Source of the DNA: Neopestalotiopsis rosae
Lineage: Eukaryota; Ascomycota; Sordariomycetes; Amphisphaeriales; Sporocadaceae
Length of the DNA stretch: 64,000 bases
Reading direction: 5' to 3'
Assembly: GCA_023078685.1 (NCBI GenBank)
Contig: JALGAS010000002.1
Location: 4,340,001 to 4,404,000, forward strand
Shown here: positions 22,554-33,511 of the stretch, piece after piece
Layout: each line of letters starts with the position of its first letter
Numbering within the stretch: position 1 is the first letter of the stretch
The notes under the pieces: model-generated
The model's input: the letters and a program-made list of their open reading frames with translations, nothing else
Databases searched by the model: none
Told to the model about the DNA's origin: nothing
Made by a program: the position numbers and the translations under genes

Positions 22554-23160
22554 TATACTAGGGTGGAATACGACATGTAAAATTTATCTGAAATAAAGTC
22601 ACTAGATTTTGTAGAGCGTAATGCAGATACTAGCTTCCAGAGTTCTGTGTACTAACTACGACTTCGGAATTACCTCAATCTATAAGGGCTGGATCGATTT
22701 ACAAACTTGAGGCATTGTAGTTCCAACAAGTGTTGAATCAAACGCCGAAGAACAAGTCACAAAAATCTATCCATGATCATGTAGAATGTTTATCTACATT
22801 ACAGCTGCGACTACAGCCCAAATGATGTATTTTGCAATTGCCTTGGTGCGTTGACCGAGGCTTTCAGTTTCGTTCGTAATGCGGACTAGAAATGCCAGCA
22901 ACACGTCTATGATCTTTGTATTCTCGGACTTCAAAATAGCAACTTGTCAAACTCCATCCCAGTCCCCGAACGCCGTCCATGCCAGTCATACATGCCGTGA
23001 GGTATCATTAATTTTCGAGTCTAAAAATTCAGAGAAGAAAGTCGGGAAATAATTCGAGTGGTGGAAAGGTGTTGGCAATATTGTCCAATTTTCCCCAGTT
23101 GTTCAGATAAGCTCGCTCGTCCACGGTTCGTACGACTGCACAAGTGACACAAGAGATCAT
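22554..23160. other. Convergent intergenic spacer
   Basis: Shared 3' flanks of the AMACR-like gene (+) and the RFTS-domain gene (-). No gene or repeat was recognised. Confidence 0.45.
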
Positions 23161-25616
23161 TTATATGAGCAGAGATCTTTTGATTGGTTGCGGAACAACG
23201 CGACCATTGATCTTGGTCTCCGAGGTCGTCCCAGCTTTGGCATTGCGGATCTTATCGAGCAGGTGACTGTGAGCAAATGTTAGAAACTTCTGGGCGTCAA
23301 AGTAAGATAAAGTCATAGCCGTGGAATGAAGTCAGGTAGTTTCGCCCAAGTGAGGAGCATTGCTGCGGGTCGATTGCGTTCGTCGAGTGTATGTATGGCT
23401 GGAAACCAATTGCCTGTCCACTTGAGAAAGGCACTTGGATTTGCTCGCGCCACTAGGCTGCGTGGGCAATGGGTGGTAGTGAACTTCAATCATATAAGAA
23501 GGGGGGAAGTAGGCATACTTGATCGGTAGGTGGCCTCGAGCGCCCTCCTGCATGGCCAAATTGATCTTGTTCAATTCTCTTTCCTTCACCTCGTCGCTGA
23601 CCTCTCTTTGATGTTCGTCGTAATGTTGAGAAATGAGCGCCTGGCCCTCTGCCTCCTCAGCGCTGCGAACAACATAGCCGCAGTTGGGCTCCTCGCACAT
23701 CCATGTATGATTAGGGCCCTTGGGGTCCATTGAGGGTAGAGGCTCAGCCTGAATAATGACACGGGTAAGTGGTTCTTGGGCCGAGTCGCTCTGATCATCT
23801 TCGTCTGAAGAATCCGCGTCATCTCCGTTTTCAAAGAATTGAGATGTCTTTGCCGTCTTCTTTTGGGGGAGTATCAGATCATCCATGTCCATATCATCGT
23901 CATCGAAGTCCTGGCTTCGAGGGCGTTTCTTTCCGCCCAGTGAAGGACGAAGAACAGCAGCCTTCCCACTCGGACGACCCCTTGGGGGTCGTTTACCGCC
24001 AGTCTCGACTGGTGCGGTTCTGGCTTGTTGTGGCGCCTTTGCGCTTGGTTTCTTCTGACGCTTCCGGATGCGCAAGATTTGCTCCTCAGAAATGTGGTCA
24101 TACTTGGGCTTAATATGGCCATTTTTCTTACACCATTTGAAGAGCTCGCTGTCGTGCCACTCTGGGCCAAGATGTTTGGCAAGATCAGCAGCGTGGTATT
24201 GCAGAACTTCAGCCTTGGCCGCGTAATCTGAAACACTCAAAGTAGTGTAAATCTTGGTCTGCCAATTGGCGGGAGTCATTGAATTCGGATGCTTCTTTTG
24301 CTTGCCACCAGATTCCCAGGCTGCAATGTATTCGTGCCAGACATCTTGTAGCACCTCGATAAGTGCATTTAAAGCAGTATCTTGTGTGTTGCTAGCAGAT
24401 ACAGTGGCCTCACTTTTCGCCCGCGCTGGAAGCGTTATTTGTTTTTGAGCAAAGTCATGCTGGTCGACGTCCATCAGCTCGGCAACTTCGTGGACCGGTT
24501 CTGGAGGCGTTTGTCGGGCTTTAGACGAACGGCCACGAGCTCCACGAGGCTCTTCACTTCCCGAGTCAATTGGCTCGCTCTTGGCTGCTGTACCGGCTCT
24601 TGTCCGTCTCGGAGGTGGCTCCCTCGACGCAGCTTTCGATTTGCTTTTAGAGCTACGGGTGTCTCTGGAGCTTGATTTCTGCCGCACGTGGGCTGGCTTT
24701 GGTGCCGGTAACTCTGGCTCTACGAAGTCGATGTTTGCAGACGGGCTGGGTTTCCTTTTCAGTCTTTGTGTTATGTCCTGGAGAGGTCAGTTCCTGGTCC
24801 AATATTGATGCAGCTCTTCATAGTGCATGCTTACAGGAAACTCGCCGCTGAGCCAAGTGTAAAATCCGGTTCCCTTGGGAAATTGAGCTAGCAAGAAGCC
24901 GGCCTGGTCTTTACATCTCTGGGTTACTTCCTCCAACGTGGACCCATCACCAACGGCAGCAGCATATTTGTAAAGTACATCTTCGAGTGGTAGCTTCACG
25001 TCCGACAGTCGGGGCGCACGCTTCTTGTACTTTGGATTCTTCTGTGCCTGCTCGTGCGCATATTCGAGCTCAGCTAGCTCCTCCTCGTAAAGATCCAGAA
25101 CACTGTAGTGCATAACGATACCCTGGAACATGATGTTGGCAATGGGCGCATAACGGTCGGATGGTATGATCTCGAAGTGGGCACACTGGCCGGCCGCCCA
25201 AAGAACGGGCGTTCCCGAGTCTTCTTTGAGGCCGATTGAGTAGGTGTATGTCCTGGATATCTCGACCCATGTGGAGCGGATTCTGGTGAAACCTTTGATC
25301 ACTTTGCACACATGATCAGCGATGTGCTCGCAAACCTGGGCTCTTCAGACTTACAGCTGCTGCTTTGATCTGGTTCAACCACCATTATGCCACGGATCAT
25401 GAACGGACCCTCTAGATCGACCTCCAGCAGATTGGCCATTTGCCCATCCTTGTTGTACACGGCGGCTTCTGTTAACAAGAAACATGGCCAATCATTAGGC
25501 TGCGTGCCATTTGCAGGCCGGACGATTTGGCTTTCCTGTATATATGTGATTGACTGCTCATCAACAGTTGCGACTGTAGATGTCGAAGCCGCCCTGAGGC
25601 GTCGTCGTCCGACCAT
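23161..25616 (-). CDS. DNMT1-RFD (RFTS) domain protein with C-terminal zinc finger, Raf2/DIM-7-like candidate
   Basis: Four exons: 25616-25355, 25301-24835, 24777-23519 and 23266-23161, about 697 aa. Residues about 35-245 resemble the replication-foci targeting domain of DNMT1 (LLEVDLEGPFMIRGIMVV, later STWVEISRTYTYSIGL and ILWA-type VLWAAGQCAHFEI). No methyltransferase domain follows. The rest has a basic, disordered middle, an acidic DDDDMDMDD patch and a C2H2-like finger (CEEPNC...QHYDEH) near the end. In fission yeast this domain combination is seen in Raf2 of the Clr4-Cul4 complex; Neurospora DIM-7 is its proposed counterpart. That link is inference. The last 252-bp intron is phase-consistent but long, so the C-terminal 35 codons are less certain. 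Confidence 0.72.
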
Positions 25617-26394
25617 GATTTTGCGGGGCGTTGGAAAGGCAGGCACAGGGTCTCATTGATGTACGGGAAGTCGCAGGTGTAGTGTTGAGTTTGCGAACCA
25701 GCGCACAAGCTGGAAAAGGTGAAATATTATGATTGATGCCGTAAAAGATGTATTCGTCTACGGTGGACGAGGTTCGGCGTTCATGAATGCTTGAGTACCC
25801 TCGTCTCCATAGCCCAGTCGAAGAAAGTTATGTTGGATGTATGGAGTATGTAAGTGGGAGTAGGTGTGTTGGCGCGCGTAGAAGCTGGTTCGGCTTTACG
25901 CGACAAACACGGGCAGATAGGTCAATTGGCGGGGCAGTTGCAGGGAAAGTGCTAACCCACGTCCAGCGTCGCGGTTATGTGCACACTGGAAAATACGATC
26001 TCAATTGTATGGTACTCTGTACAAATTTTAGGTGCCATGCTTGTCCCGTGGTATGCAGTGACCAGGGATTGTTCCCTCCCGTAGCGCACTTCATGAATCA
26101 GGTAGCACAAGCCTGAAGCTTCAATGCTTCAACTAAGCTCAGAGGATCCACGCCCACGCCCGCGGCCCCGCAAAGCTCTAGCGGCTCAGATCCCAATTTT
26201 TTTTTTCCCCAGGTCGCGAACAAAAAAAGTTTCAATAAGTTTTCCTTTTTGCGCGTCGCATAGTTTGCGGCTCAACAATTTCTCGTTTGTATTCTGGAAA
26301 TAGACCTATCTGTATTCGCACTGATAGCGTGACTTGGATCTCCCTTTGCAGTGCGATCACTGCGCTCAGTCAGCTTACGTCAATTGCGCCGCGT
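25617..26394. other. Bidirectional promoter region of the RFTS gene and PUS4
   Basis: 778 bp between divergent starts. It contains a T-run followed by poly-C/A near 26198-26230. No gene recognised. Confidence 0.45.
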
Positions 26395-26418
26395 ATGAAA
26401 GCATATAGACTGTTGAAA

Positions 26419-27935
26419 ATGGCGGCATCAAAGCCCGTCCTCGACGGATTATTTGGTAAGAACGAACCCTCTGGGCTTTTGCGCAAACAAAACAGAGCTG
26501 ATTATGATGGAATCGCACAGCCGTCAACAAGCCTACGGGCATGAGTTCTGCACAAGTCATTCGAGACTGCCAAGAGCAATTCAATCCTTCCACCTTTTTC
26601 AAGCCGATGATCGACGAGCAGAGGGCACAGAGGGGTCAAGAGTCAAACACCAAGAAGAGGCGGCGCGGATTCGGCAAGAACGACATTAGAGTCAAGATGG
26701 GCCACGGCGGTACCTTGGACCCTCTGGCCACCGGCGTGCTCATTCTCGGACTCGGCAAGGGCACCAAGTCGCTGCAGTCGTTTTTGGACTGCACCAAGAC
26801 GTACGAGACAGTGGTGGTGTTTGGCGCCAGCACGGATACATATGACCGAGTGGGCAAGATTCTCAAAAAGACGTCCTACGACCATATTACCAAGCCAATG
26901 GTGGAGGAAGCGCTCAACGGCTTCCGCGGTACCCTGCAGCAGATGCCCCCTCTGTACTCGGCCCTCAAGATGGAGGGAAAGCCACTTTACGAATACGCCC
27001 GCGAGGGCAAGCCGATCCCGCGCGAGATCGCCACCAGAGAAGTCACGGTCACCGAGCTGGAAATGGTGGAATACTACGAGCCGGGCACCCACGACCACCG
27101 CTGGCCTGTCGAGGACGCCACGCAATTCGAAAAGAGCTTCGCCGAGCAGGTCTGGAAGATTGAAAAGGACCAAATGACGAGGGAGAAGCGCACGCCCGAA
27201 GAAGAAGAGGAAGAAAAGGCGGCGCTGGAGCGCTACGAGCGGGTCAAGCAAAAGGCCGACGAGCGGGTCGACGAGCTGGTATACGACAAGAACAACAAGC
27301 GCCACAAGAAGGACAAGAGCCCGCCCATGATGATGTCGGGAGCGCTGGGCGACCACCCCCCGGAGAAGAAGCAAGGCGGCAAAGGGTCGAACCTGCTCCC
27401 GCCTCCCCACGATCCCAACACGCCGCCCCCGTGGACCGACAAGGGTCCTCCCGCAGCGCGCATCCGCATGACGGTGACCTCGGGCTTCTACGTCAGAAGC
27501 TTCTGTCACGACCTGGGAATCAAGGTTGGCTCGAGCGCCATGATGGCCGAGCTGTCGCGATCGCGACAGGGCGACTTTAAGCTGGGCACGGAAAACTGCC
27601 TCGAGTACACCGACATCATGAAGGGCGAAGAGGTCTGGGCGCCCCAGGTCGAGGCCGCTCTCCAGCAGTGGAACGAAAAGTCGAAATCCGGCCAGGCCCA
27701 GCCGCCCAAGAGAGCAGAGCTCGTGGGATCGCCCAAGCGGAAATCCATCGAAAGCCCACCCGCCAAGCGCAAGGCCTCGGAGGAGCCTGCCGGCGAGGAG
27801 CTCGCACCCAAGAGGAAGAAGTCCAAGTCCATCTCTCCCAAGCCGCAAAAGAAGGCCGAAAAGGCCGTGGAAGAAGAGGAGTGGAAGGGTTTCGATGACG
27901 CCGCAGTCACGCAAGAGGATGGCCCCAAGGCTTAA
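26419..27935 (+). CDS. PUS4: tRNA pseudouridine-55 synthase (TruB family)
   Basis: Two exons, 26419-26455 and 26521-27935, give 483 aa. The join rebuilds LFAVNKPTGMSSAQV, the TruB opening motif. The catalytic Asp lies in HGGTLDPLATGVLILG, followed by KTYETVVVFGASTDTYD and a PLYSALKMEGKPLYEYAR segment. The enzyme makes pseudouridine 55 in the T-loop of elongator tRNAs. Insertions rich in E/K (near residues 215-265) and a basic, Lys/Ser/Pro tail from about residue 380 exceed bacterial TruB; they are typical of fungal Pus4 and may aid nuclear targeting. An in-frame ATG at 26395 would add MKAYRLLK; yeast Pus4 serves both nucleus and mitochondria, so both starts may matter. Confidence 0.93.
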
Positions 27936-28370
27936 ACAAACACGTTCTATCTCTCTCCACACCGCGTCACGTTGGCTATGGACAACCACAAGAGTAAAAT
28001 AAGAATATCTGATACAAAAAAAATGGCGAGGCCGGACCATTTTGGTTGGCATATAAAGATATCATTGCATGGACTCGGCGTTGGGAGCGTTTATCTAGAT
28101 TCTCAGATGGAACTAATAGACATCACATGTGCACTTCTGATATGATTGTTTGGGTCAAGATGCTTTGTTTGATTCTCAGTTTATCGACTCGAGACTTGAG
28201 TTCTCATTATTAGGTATTATGTGATACTGTCCCCATGGCTGAAAGCATGAAGGGACTAATTTTATACAGCGGGTAGCGGCGGATAATCAATCATCAACGC
28301 CACGAGGTATCATTACAAGATCAATAGTCATCAAGCGATTTTGTTTGGAAACAGGCAACAGATTCCTGTT
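27936..28370. other. Convergent intergenic spacer
   Basis: Shared 3' flanks of PUS4 (+) and ERG2 (-). No gene recognised. Confidence 0.45.
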
Positions 28371-29269
28371 TTAGAACTTGCCCAACAGCAAGTTGCCAAT
28401 CATCTCACGGCCAGTGACGTAGCTCGTCCTCCAGAGGGTAGGGAAGTCCAGGGTGGAAGACAGGCCGTCGGCCAGACCAAAGAAGAGCATGGGAGGGATC
28501 CAGCCACGGGCGTACTCGAGGGCGAAGCAGCCCTCGGGCATCTTGTACTGCTTGACGGTGCCGCGGACGAGGTGGTGCATCGACCCGGCCGGGTAGATCT
28601 CGGGGTCGTACTCGCCGGGCGTGTAGGCCCACTGCTCACCCGTCAAGATGTGGAAGTAGTCATCAGCCGTGTGGCGGCCAGTGTGTCCCTCGGTTCCAAT
28701 GGCAGTGCCAAAGATGATCAAATATTCAGTAATGCCTAGATTTGTCTCATGTCAGTGATTCGAAGTCTTGGTGATGAAATCAGGCCGAAAGACAAGTGAC
28801 AAGGAAAAGCTTGCGTGCTCTAGGATCAGAAGGAAGGCAACGGAAAGTATCAACAGTATATTGTTTGCGCAATTCAGTTGACAATTGTTTAACATCCGAA
28901 AGTGTTTCGTCATATAAGAGAGCGATACAAGCCAAGAAGAGCTTGGGATGTACGAGTAAAAATAAGAGAAAAAAGCTTACTGGCATGGATAATGTACATG
29001 GCACCCATGGCACCACCGGCATTGTTGAAGATGTACTCTACGTCCAGGTTGACATTGTTGGGGTACTTCTCGTGCAGCTCCGTGGTAATGTAGCTGACAA
29101 TGCTCCGCGTGTCGTTGCCATGGGCCGCGATTCCGCGCTTGGCCAGGTCGTGGAGGTGCTCCTTGTCAAAAATGTAAAAGGACTCGAGGTTCTGCTCCAA
29201 GAGGTAGAAGACGGGCGTCAAGACACCAATGAGGATGGCGATCCAGGTCAGAAACCGGGTGGAAGCCAT
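28371..29269 (-). CDS. ERG2: C-8 sterol isomerase Erg2
   Basis: Two exons, 29269-28981 and 28735-28371, form a 217-aa protein of normal Erg2 length. One hydrophobic N-terminal segment ([16 protein letters not shown]) anchors it in the ER membrane. Hallmarks of the ERG2/sigma-1 receptor family follow: [38 protein letters not shown], then [12 protein letters not shown] and the closing [13 protein letters not shown]. It moves the sterol double bond from C8 to C7 in ergosterol synthesis and is the target of morpholine fungicides in other fungi. The ATG at 29269 is the first true ATG of the frame. It is divergent from CSL4 and convergent with PUS4. Confidence 0.95.
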
Positions 29270-29860
29270 TGCGCCTGCGGAATAAAACCTAGAAAACAAA
29301 AAATGTAAAAAGGCAAAAAAGTGTGCAGTGGAGAAGTGCAGGACAAAACTCTGGAAAGAGCCGGAAACAATTGACTTTTTGAAGGCCGTCGCGAAAAAGA
29401 GATTGAGGGTTGACGATAGGGGTCCTCTTACGGCAATAACAACCCATCATGCTCGAGTGTGGCAGGCGGTCAACAAATTCCGTGCAAAATTCCCGTCCCC
29501 GGGTCTCCGTCTTCCGGCTCTTACGATCTTGATCCTCTGCCAAGGGACCAAACAGCTCACCAAGGCCCCAGAGCTTGCCTGCATCTGCCCCGCGGAATCC
29601 GTGAGACGGGTTAGTAATTGGGTGGAGACGTCGGTATTGCAGCAGCTCGAACCGCCGATGCTCCTGCGATTTTAGCGTCTGGCAAGCTCAAACGATTAGC
29701 TCTGAGCTGCAGCTATCTAGCCAACGGACCAAAAAGTAGAGGGCAGAAAAAAAAGTCCCATCAGATCGGCTCGAAGACGCATATTCCACCAGCGCAGCTG
29801 TCGACGTCTATTCTTACGCCAAACAACCTCAGTCAGACGAAGCAACCAGCGAGGACAATC
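29270..29860. other. Bidirectional promoter region of ERG2 and CSL4
   Basis: 591 bp between divergent start codons. No sterol-response element could be assigned by eye. No gene seen. Confidence 0.45.
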
Positions 29861-30565
29861 ATGTCGCACAAAATTGCAGTTCCCGGTCAGCTTCTCGGGC
29901 CCGCAGACAAGTACATTGCCGGCGCCGGCACCCACATTCAAGACGCAAATTTGTATGCCTCGCTCCTAGGCACGGTCGCCATCGAGCAACCCGAGAAGGC
30001 GCCCGGCCCCGCCAAACGCCTGACCAAGATCGAGGCCCTCCAGACTGCTGCAACTCTCCCCACGATATCCGTCTCCCGGTCAGGTATTTCTGAGAAACGC
30101 GAGGTGCTGCCTGAAGTCGGCAACTTTGTGCTGTGCCGCGTCACGCGAATCCAGCCTCGTCAAGCGACTGTCGCAATTTTGGTTGTCGGCGAGACTGTGC
30201 TCGAGGCCGAGTGGCAAGGCGTCATCCGTTCGCAGGATGTCAGAGCTACAGAGAAGGACAAGGTCAAGATATACGAGAGTTTCAGACCGGGTGATATTGT
30301 AAGAGCGCAAGTGGTACGTATTTCCTCCTTCTTGAAAGGGCCTGCCCGCATTCCATTCTTTTCTTTAACTCTGGCTAACGCAAGTTGATCTTAGATTTCT
30401 TTGGGTGATCAAGCCAACTATTATCTTTCAACTGCGAGCAACGAGCTCGGTGTCATCATGGCCACGAGCGAGGCGGGTAACTCTATGTTTCCAGTCAGCT
30501 GGAAAGAGTACAGAGATACCGAGACAGGACTTAGCGAAAGCCGCAAGGTTGCAAAGCCATTTTGA
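29861..30565 (+). CDS. CSL4: Exosome cap subunit Csl4
   Basis: Two exons, 29861-30313 and 30395-30565, are joined in phase 0 through an 81-bp intron (GTACGT donor); 207 aa. The N-terminal domain opens with AVPGQLLGPADKYIAGAGT, the Csl4 N-domain signature. The S1 RNA-binding domain follows (VGNFVLCRVTRIQPRQATV, then VRAQVISLGDQANYYLSTA). A short C-terminal segment has LGVIMATSEAG. The human counterpart is EXOSC1. The protein caps the RNA exosome ring and helps admit substrates. The size fits; the zinc-ribbon cysteines of archaeal Csl4 are absent, as usual for eukaryotes. Confidence 0.92.
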
Positions 30566-32629
30566 ACAACTTGTGGCCTTCTACACACACTGCATACGAT
30601 ACCCTGGACGCATACTGAAGCGCTTCTGTAATAAGCTGTTTTTCCTGCAAAAAACAGCTTCGCTACATGCAATACTTATGAAGAAGCTATACCAGCCAGC
30701 TGCGGGCAGAGGTCAGGAATAAGCCAGGGACGACATTACCCCCTAGTTTGCTCTGCCGATAGCTTCAAATTGGCATTAATAAGATGGGCGAGTAGCTGAG
30801 TCCTCCGTCTTAAAGATAGACACAGAGGTTGGGTCCTTCAGCGCCTTACGAGCGCACGGTCCATATGTCTATAATGACGTAGAAACCGATCTGCACCAAA
30901 CAACATTAGCGGTACGCAATTATGGGTCTCTGCAGAGGAACATGAAATTCGTCTTTCATGAGACCATTGACTGGAGCCATTCAGCGTTTCACGAGGAGAT
31001 TCACGATTCGAAGAAGCAAGCTGGGAGAGAGAGGCAAGTGCCTTTAAGATATAGAAAGAAGACCTGTCAACCAATTCCGAAGCAATTAAGGAATGGACGA
31101 GGTACGGACGCTAAAGCTAAAATAGACTGGGTCAAATGGATGATTTTGAGTGTTTCACTACATAGTACGTATGTACCCCCCCGTGTTGCGCAGAGTATTG
31201 GCCACGCCTTCTACAAGTACCAGTTGACATATCTGCCATTATTTTCAAACTGTCAACATGCCTCACTTTCCAGCTGCTTGGACGAAGTTCTAAGTCGAGA
31301 AGCAATAGCCGCCACAGACCAAAGAAGAGACAGGTCAGCCTACCATTCCCACTCGGCATGGTTGACTATATAATTCGTAGTAAGCGTCTGAAGTAAATCG
31401 GAGAATACCACTACATAGTGTACATGTGACAGGGGGTCAAGGGGTTGTACTTACCCTTCAAAGCCATGAAGAAAAAGCATACATGGATAATAAGTGCGTA
31501 CATTAATTGAACACATGCAATGACGAATCGTGACTACTGATGAACTGCAACTTGAAACTATTCTATCCAGATAAAAGGTTGAGTACATTAATGCGACTCT
31601 CTCAACATTATTGAAACTTGATGCTGGAGGCCCTATGCAAATGAAGTCCGTCCAGTCCTTGAACAACCAAATTCCCAGCCCACTCTTATTTTAGGTCACA
31701 GGGAAATTTGATCATTGAAAGCCACTTTGCCAGCCCACCTGCTCTTTTCTGGTACCCTAGCAACACGACATCATGGGGGCCCCCCCGGCACTTGTGCCCT
31801 GAATTCAACGGTTTACCTACCACCCTGGGACAGAGAGGCTATGTCAAATTCGCGGCCTTTTTTTTTTCTGGTCTCTCTACTGATTCGCATCATTCCAAGG
31901 GTCCTGCTATTTCAAGCTACGTATTTCGTACTTGGCGGGGAGGCGCATTCAAATGTCCATCTACAACCACTGCTTCAACATGAGGCGCAGCTAATGTATT
32001 CCTAGCTGTACCTTCAGTGGCGCGGGCACGGCGTCTTTTCCTCTTTCCACTTTCCCCAGGCTTCCAATTGATTGAATGGTGGTTGTTTGGCTGTTCAACA
32101 ATCCCATCAACAAGAAAAGAAGGTTGGAGAGTCTTGGACACGAAAGAAAACGGCGGATTTTGGGTTGGATTTAGACTCCAATGCCCAACCTTTTTCTTTC
32201 TTGATCAAATCTCGTTTTTGCTTGGTCGCCTTGCCTTTTTTGGCGTCTATTTCTCTTTGGATCTTCATTCCATCTCCTTCCTCTTGGTTTTCCTCACTTA
32301 CTCATTCACGACGATACGATTTGCATACCTGTCAACCTTTGGCTGTCCCACTTTGTTGGAGCGAGCGGGATCGGATCTTTTTTGCACAAGAGAAATAATT
32401 ACACGACTCCTTATAGCTTCAACCACTGCTCGCGTGCCACAGTAGGTATATTCTGTGGCTGCTGCCCACTACGATCGAACTTGCCAAAACGGAGCTCCGG
32501 GTGTCCCCATTACTCCGAGCACCAATACTTACATACTGGATCACAACATACATATAATAATACGCCGAAGCGAGAGGGAAAAGGAGGCGATACTCGAGAA
32601 AGAAACACTATCGCGACTTATCCTGCCAA
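30566..32629. other. Long intergenic region, no gene supported
   Basis: About 2 kb between CSL4 and the SEC2-like gene. Short open frames on both strands overlap without family resemblance. From about 32010 to 32350 the plus strand is rich in T and C, as in many fungal promoters and leaders. It is probably the regulatory and leader region of the SEC2-like gene. Confidence 0.45.
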
Positions 32630-33511
32630 ATGGCAGTCGGCCTTCCCATCAACAGAATGACCGTGAGCCAATCGCCAAAAACACAAGCACCGACGATGGC
32701 AACGGCACCCTGCTGCCCGAATTGTGGCACCTCGTTGGACTCGTCCGAGTTGTTCTCCAACTCTGCTTCCGACCCAACTGCCGCCTTGCTCGCCGCTCAG
32801 AAACAGATTGCCGAGTTGCAAGCGCAGGTCCGGCTGCTGAACCAAAAGGCCGCCGCCGCCGTCGACCGCTGGGCCGACTACGAAGACGAGCTGACCCGGC
32901 TCCGCGCCGCCTCCTCGGCGACCAACACAACCGTAACCACCACGGCCACGAGCGGCGCCCTGTCGGCCACCACTGCCGCGTCTTCGCAATACCCGCCCAG
33001 AGCGCATACGCCCACGCAGTCGCAAGGCAACCTGTCGACCGCCTCGGCCACGAGCCCGCGCGCCAGCTTCCTCAACGCCGGCGCGAGCAGAATATCCGCG
33101 CTCCTCAGCCCGCGCAGTAAAGCCGCGCAGAACAATATGAACTCGACGGCAGGAGGACCGCGGGGGTCGCTCAGCACGGGCGCGCTCCCCCTCAGCCCCT
33201 CCAAGTCGGGGGGCCTCCCGAGTCCAGCGCCCAGTCACGACGACCTGTTGGAAGCGCTGTCGCGAGAGCAAGGATTGCGCCTTGCCGCCGAGGGCAAGCT
33301 GGACGAAACGTCCAAAGAGGTGGAGGAGTTGTCGGCAACATTATTCGAACAGGCCAATGAAATGGTCGCTACCGAGCGCAAAGCGCGGGCTCGTCTCGAG
33401 GAGCGCGTGGAAGTATTGGAGAAGCGAGACGAGGAGAAGAGAAATCGGCTCGAGCGACTCGAGGGTGCCATGGGTCGGATAGAGAGGGTGAATCGGCTGC
33501 TCAAGGATTAA
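32630..33511 (+). CDS. SEC2: Sec2p-domain GDP/GTP exchange factor (Rab/Sec4 type)
   Basis: Intronless, 293 aa. A CPNCGTSL cysteine pair near residue 29 is followed by a coiled coil (residues about 48-90) and an S/T/A-rich linker. A second coiled coil (about 200-293) contains EELSATLFEQANEMVATERK, the core of the Sec2p exchange domain that opens Sec4/Rab8-family GTPases. These proteins drive polarised delivery of secretory vesicles at the hyphal tip. The protein is much shorter than yeast Sec2 (759 aa) and puts the exchange motif near its C-terminus, as some filamentous-fungal Sec2-domain proteins do. It may therefore be a paralogue rather than the essential Sec2. ATG 32657 is an alternative start. 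Confidence 0.75.
   Translation: MAVGLPINRMTVSQSPKTQAPTMATAPCCPNCGTSLDSSELFSNSASDPTAALLAAQKQIAELQAQVRLLNQKAAAAVDRWADYEDELTRLRAASSATNTTVTTTATSGALSATTAASSQYPPRAHTPTQSQGNLSTASATSPRASFLNAGASRISALLSPRSKAAQNNMNSTAGGPRGSLSTGALPLSPSKSGGLPSPAPSHDDLLEALSREQGLRLAAEGKLDETSKEVEELSATLFEQANEMVATERKARARLEERVEVLEKRDEEKRNRLERLEGAMGRIERVNRLLKD

Noticed and set aside
26643..28052. 469-codon minus-strand frame opposite PUS4
   Set aside because: A shadow of the GC-rich PUS4 coding strand; repetitive L/R/V composition and no motif.
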